Of a stretch of DNA of 64,000 nucleotides, positions 8,937 through 15,653 are shown in pieces. Positions within the stretch are counted from its first letter, which is position 1. Every line of letters begins with the position of its first letter. Both the position numbers and the translations under genes were made by a program. This DNA comes from CALCNS01 sp964425745 (GTDB taxonomy: Bacteria > Bacillota > JAAYKD01). Under the pieces are notes generated by a model. That model saw only the letters and a program-made list of their open reading frames with translations. It had not been told where the DNA came from and made no database searches. The stretch is taken from contig CAYRNW010000009.1 of NCBI GenBank assembly GCA_964425745.1, positions 34,339-98,338 of the forward strand, in the 5' to 3' direction.

Positions 8937-10109
8937 ACGAGTAACATCTTCAACAGCACCGGTTATCCACTCTTTAATTCAAGCATTGTCAAGGGCCAAG
9001 GTTGTTATGTCACGGATACGCAAGGCAGAAAATACTTGGATTTTGAAGCCGGAGTCTGGGCTTTACCCTTGGGTCACTGTGATCCCGATGTAAACCTAGC
9101 AATGCATCAACAGCTGGACGAAATCATGCATGTGGGATATAAATATAATCACTCCATTGTAGAAAAGAGCGCCGAAAAACTCTGCCAGATTGCACATATG
9201 GAAAAAGGCCAATGTGTTTTTCTCACTTCGGGCAGCGAGGCCGTTGAATACGGTATACAAGTTGCAAAAGCGATTCGCCCGGGAAAACACTGCTTTAGCT
9301 TAAGAGGACAATACTTGGCGGCTTATGGACAAGGTTGGCAACGAGATCAACAGAGCTGGCAGCAAATCGAGTGGTCTACAGAAGACAACTTCACGCCACA
9401 GGAGTGGTATGACCAGCTTTATGAAACCTATGATTTTCAAGAACTCGGCGTATTTGTTTTCGAACCGGGAAATACATCTGGTTTCACGAAGCTTCCTCCT
9501 CCACAGCTCATGACAGCACTCGCTCGTATTTGTGCTGAAAACCAGATCGTGACAGTCGTCGATGAAGTCACCTGTGGTATAGGACGTACCGGGAAATGGT
9601 TTGGCTTTATTCAATACGATCTCAAACCGGAAATCGTAGCAGTGGGTAAAGGCTTAGGAAACGGCTACCCCGTCAGTGCAGCAATTATGAATCAAAAGAC
9701 AATTGAGGAAGCAGAGCAAGCAGGTTTCCATTTTGCCCAATCACATCAAAATGACCCCATGGGCGCTAGGGTCGCCTATGAGGTCATATTAAAAATTGAA
9801 AAAGCGGAGTTACTTCGACATACACAGAGCATGGGAGAATATTTGAGAGCAGGATACAAGTCCATGCAAAAAGAGTTTCCAATTATCCGTGAAATCAGAG
9901 GGATTGGATTGCTAAATAGTATAGAGCTCGATGCTTCAGTTTCGGAAGAAGCAATGTGCGAAATCGATCGTCTGTTTTTTGAACATGGCATCATTGCCGG
10001 AGTAAAACCAAAAGAAAGAGTGGTTCGCACCTATTGCCCGCTCATCGTAACGAAAGAGATCCTAGATATTTATCTGAAAACTCTAGGCAAAATCTTGCAG
10101 CTGGTATGA
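8937..10109 (+). CDS. Class III PLP-dependent aminotransferase lacking a normal start codon
   Basis: This is a fold-type I aminotransferase, about 390 residues from 8937. It has VTVVDEVTCGIGRTGKWFGF with the cofactor-binding Asp, and AVGKGLGNGYPVSA with the Schiff-base Lys, as in ornithine/acetylornithine and omega-amino acid transaminases. Family-like sequence (GQGCYVTDTQGRKYLDFEAGVW) continues upstream of the first TTG at 9036, back to a stop at 8919, yet this stretch has no ATG, GTG or TTG. GAGAGAGG (8921-8928) points to the ACG at 8937 (8-base gap; reads ACG AGT AAC, as if ATG had mutated) or the ATT at 8934. Translation from TTG 9036 would lose about 33 residues. It is co-transcribed with the frameshifted gene upstream. 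Substrate unknown. Confidence 0.8.
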   Translation, partial: TSNIFNSTGYPLFNSSIVKGQGCYVTDTQGRKYLDFEAGVWALPLGHCDPDVNLAMHQQLDEIMHVGYKYNHSIVEKSAEKLCQIAHMEKGQCVFLTSGSEAVEYGIQVAKAIRPGKHCFSLRGQYLAAYGQGWQRDQQSWQQIEWSTEDNFTPQEWYDQLYETYDFQELGVFVFEPGNTSGFTKLPPPQLMTALARICAENQIVTVVDEVTCGIGRTGKWFGFIQYDLKPEIVAVGKGLGNGYPVSAAIMNQKTIEEAEQAGFHFAQSHQNDPMGARVAYEVILKIEKAELLRHTQSMGEYLRAGYKSMQKEFPIIREIRGIGLLNSIELDASVSEEAMCEIDRLFFEHGIIAGVKPKERVVRTYCPLIVTKEILDIYLKTLGKILQLV

Positions 10110-10111
10110 GG

Positions 10112-10585
10112 TCAAGAAAGATTTGAAGTGAGATGTTCTACAAGTTCATGAATTCGCGATTTGCGCGTAAAAGGGTTTATCCATTGGATACTCCCTTTTT
10201 TTATGAGCTCAGCCCCCTTGCTTTGACAAAGCTCGCTTAATTTGCTTAAAGCTTGGTTTCCGCCCATGGAGGGACTGGGGAAGAAATGGGTCACAAACCC
10301 ATAGACGCGTTTTCCTTTTAAAGAAGGCACTTTTAATAAAAAAGCTTGGAGCACTGGGGAGAAGGCATATCCACGAACAGGACCACCAAAAATCAATAAA
10401 TCGTATGCTTCAACACTCGGGTTTTGAAGCAACTTAACAGAAGAGGGGTTCATCTCGTTATCATTGCTGGCGGTAATTCTTTCTAAGCTGACGATATGGC
10501 CTAAACTTTGTAATTTCTCTTGAAGTTGGTGTGCCACCAAGAGGGAGTTTCCGGTTTTAGAATGTACTATTAGGGCAATTTTCAT
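10112..10585 (-). CDS. Flavodoxin-like protein
   Basis: This is a small soluble protein of 157 residues with a flavodoxin fold. The FMN phosphate loop is HSKTGNS at residues 8-14 (family T/S-x-T-G-N-T) and the second flavin loop is FGGPVRGYAFSP near 66-77. It probably carries FMN and passes electrons or acts as a quinone or nitro reductase partner. The ATG at 10585 follows TAAGGAG by 5 bases. It is the last gene of a minus-strand operon with an FMN-binding membrane-anchored protein and a TetR regulator; both effector genes bind flavin, which suggests a small regulated redox module. It converges on the aminotransferase with only 2 bases between the stops. Confidence 0.85.
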   Translation of the reverse strand: MKIALIVHSKTGNSLLVAHQLQEKLQSLGHIVSLERITASNDNEMNPSSVKLLQNPSVEAYDLLIFGGPVRGYAFSPVLQAFLLKVPSLKGKRVYGFVTHFFPSPSMGGNQALSKLSELCQSKGAELIKKGSIQWINPFTRKSRIHELVEHLTSNLS

Positions 10586-10603
10586 AATGTCTCCTTAATT
10601 CTC

Positions 10604-11014
10604 TTACTTTAATGTCGCACCGGCATTGAGTAATGCGGTTTGGATTGCTTTTACAATGACTTTACTGCTGTAGGTAGCACCGGCTATAGCATCAACTTGC
10701 AGGGATTGTTCCTTAAGAATTTGACTGGGAAGAACTTCTGCTGCACTACCTTGTCCGTTGAAATGCTTTACTAAGAAAATATCTGTGATCCTGTGATTTT
10801 TGACAGTTACTTGAACTTCTACATCGATCGGTAAAACTTTATGGGTAGCACTGAAAATACCATCGTTTGCTGTACTTAAATCGACATCGGAAATCACTTC
10901 TTGGGCGAAGAGTTGCAACTCTGCTTCCATCTTTTGGACAAAGATGCTTAATCCAATGATGGTAATCGTTACAATTGCTAACAGAGTAAGAAGGACCTTT
11001 CTTCGTGTTTTCAT
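10604..11014 (-). CDS. Membrane-anchored FMN-binding domain protein
   Basis: This protein of 136 residues has a basic N-terminus, one membrane helix at residues 6-27, and an FMN_bind domain (PF04205) facing the outside. The motif AGATYSS near residue 114 is the site where family members attach FMN covalently to Thr through a phosphoester bond (consensus S/D-G-A-T-x-S/T, as in RnfG/NqrC and PplA). No Cys lipobox is present, so it is anchored by its helix. Attachment would need an ApbE transferase, not seen in this window. It follows tetR with a 2-base gap and precedes a flavodoxin by 18 bases, suggesting an extracytosolic flavin electron path. Confidence 0.85.
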   Translation of the reverse strand: MKTRRKVLLTLLAIVTITIIGLSIFVQKMEAELQLFAQEVISDVDLSTANDGIFSATHKVLPIDVEVQVTVKNHRITDIFLVKHFNGQGSAAEVLPSQILKEQSLQVDAIAGATYSSKVIVKAIQTALLNAGATLK

Positions 11015-11016
11015 TG

Positions 11017-11613
11017 TTAATCATCCCTCCAGATTGGCTTTTGCTTCAAGAGATATTGTATACTTGCAGCTAGTTCTTGGTGAATTTCGAGCTTGCTCTT
11101 TTGGCTTTGCAAACTGAGTAATAGTAGTCCCTGGACAGTATAAATTATGGATTTGGCGCATGTTTCTATGTCTTGCGGCTCAACGAGCCCTTCTTTCACC
11201 AGACGAGTGAAAGAGGTCATCCAAATTTGCTGAAACTTGAGTTCTAACTTTTGAAACCCGTCATCTCCTTCCGGTTGGACGAAGTTATAAAAATAGAAGA
11301 AGCGAAATATAGTAGGATGATCAATAAAATAATCGGCGTAACGAATAAATTCCTGAATCATTTCTTCAACCGGGGGAAGGTTGTCTGTGGAATTATCAGT
11401 TAATTCTTCAATCATTTCTTCAATCATTTCTAGCCGAATATCCCAGAGCAAATGATTGAGATCGGAAAAATAATAATAGAGGTTGGTATGAGAATATCCA
11501 GTTTCTTCGGCCAATTTACGTACTGTCACCGCTTCATGACCAAGGTTATGAATGATTTTCTTAGTGGCGGTAAGAATATCTTGTTTGGTTCGCTCTTTTC
11601 TTGTAGACTTCAT
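11017..11613 (-). CDS. TetR/AcrR family transcriptional regulator
   Basis: This regulator of 198 residues has an N-terminal helix-turn-helix at about residues 11-50 (TKQDILTATKKII, VTVRKLAEETGYSHTNLYYYF), the classic TetR_N pattern. The C-terminal ligand domain is all-helical and Glu-rich (EMIEEMIEELTD). The start at 11613 has AAAGGATGG upstream. It is the first gene of an operon with the FMN-binding protein and the flavodoxin, and is probably their repressor as well as its own. A 33-base inverted repeat overlaps its -10 box and transcription start. Confidence 0.9.
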   Translation of the reverse strand: MKSTRKERTKQDILTATKKIIHNLGHEAVTVRKLAEETGYSHTNLYYYFSDLNHLLWDIRLEMIEEMIEELTDNSTDNLPPVEEMIQEFIRYADYFIDHPTIFRFFYFYNFVQPEGDDGFQKLELKFQQIWMTSFTRLVKEGLVEPQDIETCAKSIIYTVQGLLLLSLQSQKSKLEIHQELAASIQYLLKQKPIWRDD

Positions 11614-11627
11614 AAAACCATCCTTTC

Positions 11628-11660
11628 TTTAACTTAGTTAAAAATTTTAACAAAGTTAAA
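11628..11660. promoter_or_regulatory. Inverted-repeat operator of the TetR operon
   Basis: Arms TTTAACTTAGTTAAAA (11628-11643) and TTTTAACAAAGTTAAA (11645-11660) are complementary at 15 of 16 positions around a single central base. The site covers the tetR -10 region and the predicted transcription start, so binding would block the operon. Size and position fit TetR operators. Confidence 0.7.
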
Positions 11661-11686
11661 ATAACACATCAAAATCGACTTGTCAA
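11658..11686 (-). promoter_or_regulatory. Promoter of the TetR/FMN-binding/flavodoxin operon
   Basis: On the minus strand, TTGACA (11681-11686), a 17-base spacer and TATTTT (11658-11663). The -10 overlaps the inverted repeat by 3 bases. Confidence 0.75.
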
Positions 11687-11692
11687 GAGGAA

Positions 11693-11737
11693 AATTAAAA
11701 ATGCTTCACTTTGAAATAAAGTGAAGCATTTTTAATT
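11693..11737 (-). terminator. Terminator of the lipoprotein gene
   Basis: A perfect 20-bp stem (11693-11712 with 11718-11737) with a 5-base loop and A/T-rich flanks overlaps the stop codon of the upstream lipoprotein gene and isolates it from the tetR promoter. Confidence 0.8.
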
Positions 11738-12251
11738 AATCTGTTAAGACGATTTCAATCAAATGACGATTTCCCAAGAAATCATCTTCATAGATTTCTT
11801 GATACTGAAGGTGACACTGTTGCAAATCTTTCGGGATTTGGAATACCAGTGTTCCGGATTTAGTATCTTTATTTTCAAGGGTATAGGTGTCGGGGAATTG
11901 CGATTCTAAAAACGGTTCCAACGGATATATAATTTGCTCTTTTCCAGAGTCATCTATGTAGATCAATTGAAAGTCAGCATAACTCATGGGTAAGGAACTG
12001 TCGGTGGAATTTTCTATGATCAAATCCATTGCTAACAAAAGGGCTTGTCGGTCCACAGGAATATAGTCATTGAGGTTTCTACTAACCGAAAACTTTTCGA
12101 TTTGCAATTGAAAAAAAGCAGAAGTTACGATGTCGGTGACCTGATACGTCAAAGTCTCCCCGTTAGGGCGAGGGTCTTCAACTACCGGTTGACAAGCAGT
12201 TAAGAGCAGTGTGACCACAAGTAAAAGCAAAATTCGTTGGAGCCAGCGCAT
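11736..12251 (-). CDS. Lipoprotein of unknown function (DUF4352-like)
   Basis: This exported lipoprotein of 171 residues has a signal peptide (MRWLQRILLLLVVTLLL) and lipobox LTAC with the lipidated Cys at residue 20. The rest has alternating hydrophobic strands (ALLLAMDLIIENSTDSSLPM, FQLIYIDDSGKEQ, SGTLVFQIPKD) resembling the immunoglobulin-like DUF4352 fold of Gram-positive lipoproteins; that call is tentative. It is probably co-transcribed with the zinc-ribbon protein upstream (20-base gap). A GGTGATGTTCTC site precedes the ATG. Confidence 0.7.
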   Translation of the reverse strand: MRWLQRILLLLVVTLLLTACQPVVEDPRPNGETLTYQVTDIVTSAFFQLQIEKFSVSRNLNDYIPVDRQALLLAMDLIIENSTDSSLPMSYADFQLIYIDDSGKEQIIYPLEPFLESQFPDTYTLENKDTKSGTLVFQIPKDLQQCHLQYQEIYEDDFLGNRHLIEIVLTD

Positions 12252-12271
12252 GAGAACATCACCTTACACGT

Positions 12272-13048
12272 TTAGTTTTCGTTAGTAGGGTTTTTTGGTG
12301 GATTAGGTTTGCGACGAGAACGGAAATACGCATTGGAGCGCTTCTCTGCTTGTTGCGGTTGTGGGGTTGGTGCTGAGTTGGCTTGGCTTGTTTTTTTGAT
12401 TTGTTCTCCCGGAAGCTTAGCAATGGGTTGCTTAGCGATTTGTCCCGGTTTGACCGGTACCTGTTCAGGAGCTCTATTCTTTCTCGCATCGGGCTGGTTA
12501 TTGCGAGTATTTCGATTACGTGAATTGCGATTATCGGGTTTATCTTGACGATTTGGATTTTCCGTAGGAGGGGGATTGGTACGATTACCGGGCTGGGGAC
12601 GGTTCTTCCGATTGCGATCATTGTTTCTGGGCTCAGGCATCGCAGGATTCTCTTGACTTAGATTTGGCACCGGGGTAGGTGTTTCAATAATGATTTTTTC
12701 TCCTAAGCTCAATTCCGGTAGGTCTAGTTTTTGATTGGGTGCACTGAATTGCACAACGGTATGAGCCGCACAGTTCTCACACTCGTAGACTACTCGGATG
12801 AACTTTTGATGCCGGCTGCCTTCGTGACTGACCAAAAGCATTCTTTTGCGGCAGTAAGGACAGGCCAAGCGATGATCAAAACCGACAGGTCCCATTTTGA
12901 CGCCGAAATCCATATCCCATTCAACGACTTCTTCGATCTTCATCATTCTGGCAGGGTTTTTATGGAGTCCCGAACCGGGATACGTCGTAGGAGCAGCAGG
13001 TTCTTCTTGTGCTACGTCGGTAAGTTTGTTTTTTTCGAATTCTTCCAT
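12272..13048 (-). CDS. Zinc-ribbon protein with a long disordered Asn/Arg/Pro-rich tail
   Basis: I do not recognise the family. The protein of 258 residues has an N-terminal part with two CxxC pairs, ACPYCRKRM near residue 64 and ECENCAAH near 90, spaced like a zinc ribbon. From about residue 115 to the end it is low-complexity and basic: runs of N, R, P, K and Q (RNNDRNRKNRPQ, NRNSRNRNTRNNQ). Such tails often bind RNA or polyphosphate, but this is inference. The AAGGAGG site is about 15 bases before the ATG, which is long. It is followed by a lipoprotein gene. No membrane helix is seen, so it should be cytosolic. Confidence 0.6.
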   Translation of the reverse strand: MEEFEKNKLTDVAQEEPAAPTTYPGSGLHKNPARMMKIEEVVEWDMDFGVKMGPVGFDHRLACPYCRKRMLLVSHEGSRHQKFIRVVYECENCAAHTVVQFSAPNQKLDLPELSLGEKIIIETPTPVPNLSQENPAMPEPRNNDRNRKNRPQPGNRTNPPPTENPNRQDKPDNRNSRNRNTRNNQPDARKNRAPEQVPVKPGQIAKQPIAKLPGEQIKKTSQANSAPTPQPQQAEKRSNAYFRSRRKPNPPKNPTNEN

Positions 13049-13098
13049 GTCTTTTATTATAATCCTCCTTGGGGTTTGTTTTTTTTAGGTTACCTTAT

Positions 13099-13127
13099 AT
13101 TATACCATAGAAACCTATCTTCTGCAC
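13099..13127 (-). promoter_or_regulatory. Extended -10 promoter of the zinc-ribbon gene
   Basis: Minus strand: TATAAT (13099-13104) preceded by TGG gives an extended -10. No good -35 is visible 17 bases upstream (GTGCAG). Confidence 0.5.
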
Positions 13128-13140
13128 GTATATTTTCTTT

Positions 13141-14127
13141 TTAAGAATCAGCCAATTTCTTTTGAATCAAACGAACTAAGCGGTCTCCGTATTCTAAAGT
13201 GCTTTTTCGAACCGGAATACCTATTTCTTGACAAACACCGCTGACTAAAACCTGTGTGAAGGAGTCCGCTGTGAGTATTTCTCCCGGCCGATACCCTGCT
13301 TTGCCGAGTGCTTCCACAACACCCTGGCTGACAGAGGCGAAATGTTCTTTACGGGCGGTCAAACGATAATCCAAAAGCTGTCCATCGGCAGCATCGATCA
13401 GCAAGAAAATCCAAGGATAAAAGGGGCGTTGATCCGGTTGGGTTTGGAACGGAACAGTGCTGAGCTCCATAACCGCTTCAAAAGCAGCAGAGGGGTTCTG
13501 TGGTAATTGCATAAGGATATGAGGGTCTTCTGGTCGAAGATAACTCAACTTTTCATGTTCTTCCGGCATCAGGTTCTGAACCTCATTGTGCCAAATTCCT
13601 TTTTGAGAACGACGGATCAAACAACCTTCCGGGGAAGACAAAAGTGAGGGATTGGGTTCGGCTAATTGTAAGAGCAAACGAATTTGTGGCAAGAGAATCT
13701 GCAAAATCAAGAAGTCTTCATCATCGGGGTACCACGGGAGGAATTCAGGAGTGAAATCTTTAAAACGCGGCCAACCACAAGCGGGGGATTCTGTAATGCC
13801 TGAGCTCTCTAAGCGTTGTTGATCGATTTCGGGTAGAGGTTCCGAGTTATAATGAAGGGTATAGAGGGCCAATTTGTTAGCTTTAATAGCAGTATCCCCG
13901 AGTTTTAGCCATTCTTGAAGGCGTAAATAAGCTTCATAACCTTTGCTTATTTGTATCCCCAGCATAGGCTGTGTTTTTCCGATTACTTGAACGAAGTACA
14001 AAACATGACTTTCGGGATGTTCTATGGCAAAGACCTCGGATTCTTCGATGAAAGTCCAAGGTTGTAAATTTGCTATTTTTTGGGCTTCTTCATAGGTTTT
14101 TTTGATTGCCGGAAGGGTTTCATTCAT
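13141..14127 (-). CDS. DUF6930/DUF7309-like protein of unknown function
   Basis: This cytosolic protein of about 328 residues has no signal or membrane segment. The N-terminal half (FAIEHPESHVLYFVQVIGKTQ, WPRFKDFTPEFLPWYPDDED) and the C-terminal half (PWIFLLIDAADGQLLDYRLT, ALGKAGYRPGEILTADSF) resemble the two-domain DUF7309 plus DUF6930 proteins of Clostridia and Bacilli; I recall these names and have not checked them. The role is unknown. I chose the ATG at 14127 because AAAGGA lies 9 bases upstream; a TTG at 14136 is too close. It is transcribed away from degV. Confidence 0.6.
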   Translation of the reverse strand: MNETLPAIKKTYEEAQKIANLQPWTFIEESEVFAIEHPESHVLYFVQVIGKTQPMLGIQISKGYEAYLRLQEWLKLGDTAIKANKLALYTLHYNSEPLPEIDQQRLESSGITESPACGWPRFKDFTPEFLPWYPDDEDFLILQILLPQIRLLLQLAEPNPSLLSSPEGCLIRRSQKGIWHNEVQNLMPEEHEKLSYLRPEDPHILMQLPQNPSAAFEAVMELSTVPFQTQPDQRPFYPWIFLLIDAADGQLLDYRLTARKEHFASVSQGVVEALGKAGYRPGEILTADSFTQVLVSGVCQEIGIPVRKSTLEYGDRLVRLIQKKLADS

Positions 14128-14194
14128 TTTGATCAATCCTTTCTCTTCTGACTACTCTATTTCGAGGAGAGATCCCGAAATTCCTGTTCATAAC

Positions 14195-14224
14195 AAAAGC
14201 ACTGTTCCTACGAACAGTGCTTTT
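14195..14224 (-). terminator. Terminator of degV
   Basis: A perfect 13-bp stem AAAAGCACTGTTC/GAACAGTGCTTTT with a 4-base loop lies 12 bases after the degV stop. Confidence 0.85.
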
Positions 14225-14236
14225 GAAGGGATAAAC

Positions 14237-15064
14237 TTATTCTTTACTAAAAAAGGAGACAATCACAGCTCCTGGGCCGGCATGCGTTCCGACCACACTG
14301 CCTAATACATATTCTCCGTCGATGATTTCAGGTTTCATGATTTCTTGCAGTTGGCGCATTTTAGGAACATTCAAAGAATGAGCAAACCCTACCGGCATGG
14401 TTGGGTCGAGATTGCCTTCTTTGTTAATGAAATCCAGCATCGTTTGCAGACCTTTGTCCATGCCGCGCGCCTTCGCCAAGGTGCTCAAGCTGCCATCGAC
14501 AATGGTTAATACAGGTTTTAAAGAAAACACACTGCCTAACGCGCCTTGGACACCAGATAAACGCCCGCCTTTGACTAAATAGAGCAGGGTATCCATTACG
14601 GCGTAAATTTTTGTGCGTTTTGCATATTGACGAACCTGTGAGGCGATTTCACTGCCGGACTTCCCCTCATCTCTCATTTTCACAGCAAGTTTGACCAGCA
14701 TGGCCATTCCGACCGTGATCGTTCCGCTATCTATCAAGTAGATATCTTGTCGTCCGGATTCTTCTTTGGCCATTTCTGCTGATTGAAAGGTTCCGCTAAG
14801 CTTAGATGACAGAGTAATGACAACGATTTCTTCTTTGGGATATTTTGAAAAAGCTTGAAGGAAGTCGCCTACACCGATCAAGGAAGTGGTAGGCAAATTT
14901 TTGCTGTGTTTCAATTTCTCATAAAATTCTTCGCTGCTGATCGTTCGTTTGTCATCGTAGGAATCATGATCAAAATTGACTTTTAGGGAAAGCATTTCGA
15001 TTCCCAATGCATTAGCTTGTTCTAAAGAAAAATCACTGGTGCTGTCGGTCATAATAATAGGCAT
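14237..15064 (-). CDS. DegV family fatty-acid-binding protein (FakB-like)
   Basis: This cytosolic protein of 275 residues is the normal DegV length. It opens with IIMTDSTSDFS, the phosphate-binding start of the family, and has LPTTSLIGVGDF, ITLSSKLSGTFQSA and GAVIVSFF; the Thr/Ser residues in these loops hold the carboxylate of a bound fatty acid in FakB structures. FakB proteins present fatty acids to the kinase FakA for phosphorylation; FakA is not in this window. It lies 23 bases after a MarR regulator, which suggests shared transcription and lipid-related control. Confidence 0.9.
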   Translation of the reverse strand: MPIIMTDSTSDFSLEQANALGIEMLSLKVNFDHDSYDDKRTISSEEFYEKLKHSKNLPTTSLIGVGDFLQAFSKYPKEEIVVITLSSKLSGTFQSAEMAKEESGRQDIYLIDSGTITVGMAMLVKLAVKMRDEGKSGSEIASQVRQYAKRTKIYAVMDTLLYLVKGGRLSGVQGALGSVFSLKPVLTIVDGSLSTLAKARGMDKGLQTMLDFINKEGNLDPTMPVGFAHSLNVPKMRQLQEIMKPEIIDGEYVLGSVVGTHAGPGAVIVSFFSKE

Positions 15065-15087
15065 GATGTTAGAAATTCCTCCTGTTG

Positions 15088-15546
15088 TTATTTTTTTGTG
15101 AGAGATTCAAAGAATAAAGATAACTGCTCTAAGGAATGGGTCAAGCGCGCTAAGTCTTCAGCATTCATTTGCTGAGCCACGTAATTGATCATTTGTTCAT
15201 GAAAACTCTCGTGAATTCTATTGACTTCGTACCCGGAATTTGTAGCTGTCATTACGACCAATCTGCGGTCGTTCGCATCGGTGGAGCGTTGCAAATATCC
15301 TTTTCCAATCAGGGTCTGCACAGCTGTGCTTAAAGCCCCTACCGTGATATTGAGTTGCTCTGCAATGGCGGTCATCGTATTTTGCCCCATTTGCTCCAAG
15401 CGGATGACTGTTTCAATGACATGCGTTTCTTTTACCGATAAATTCTCAATTCCACGTTCACTTAGAGCTTTATCTTCAAATGCCAATATGCTGTTAAAAG
15501 TGCGCACGAAAAAACGATTGAGTTGGTTGCGTTGCTCGTCGGTCAT
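15088..15546 (-). CDS. MarR family regulator (possibly FabT-like)
   Basis: This protein of 152 residues has a winged helix centred on NTMTAIAEQLNITVGALSTAVQTLIGKGYLQR and the wing DANDRRLVVMT, the standard MarR core. Start ATG at 15546, with AAAGGAG 9 bases upstream; the longer TTG/ATG frame has no such site. It is the first gene of an operon with degV. FabT, a MarR protein, controls fatty acid synthesis in streptococci, and the pairing with a fatty-acid-binding DegV is suggestive only. A TTTTAA-C-TTAAAA palindrome overlaps its own -10 box. Confidence 0.8.
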   Translation of the reverse strand: MTDEQRNQLNRFFVRTFNSILAFEDKALSERGIENLSVKETHVIETVIRLEQMGQNTMTAIAEQLNITVGALSTAVQTLIGKGYLQRSTDANDRRLVVMTATNSGYEVNRIHESFHEQMINYVAQQMNAEDLARLTHSLEQLSLFFESLTKK

Positions 15547-15579
15547 CAGATGATACTCCTTTGCTTTTAACATAAAACA

Positions 15580-15608
15580 ATTTTAACTTAAAAGTAACTT
15601 TTTGTCAA
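15580..15608 (-). promoter_or_regulatory. Promoter of marR-degV with a possible operator
   Basis: Minus strand: TTGACA (15603-15608), 17-base spacer, TAAAAT (15580-15585). The 13-base palindrome TTTTAACTTAAAA (15581-15593) overlaps the -10 and could be the autoregulatory site. Confidence 0.65.
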
Positions 15609-15610
15609 TA

Positions 15611-15650
15611 AAAAATCGGCCTTCACCCAAGCGGGCAAAAACCGAATCTT
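15611..15650 (-). terminator. Probable terminator of the MATE gene
   Basis: Minus strand: CGG ... GCCC-GCTT-GGGT ... CCG forms an imperfect hairpin followed by ATTTTTTATTG, directly after the MATE stop. It is less regular than the other terminators. Confidence 0.5.
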
Positions 15651-15653
15651 TAT

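Noticed and set aside
12400..12660. Repetitive-looking DNA that might be a repeat array
   Set aside because: The pattern follows the reading frame of the Asn/Arg/Pro-rich tail; units are irregular in length and sequence, so it is coding low complexity, not a CRISPR or satellite.
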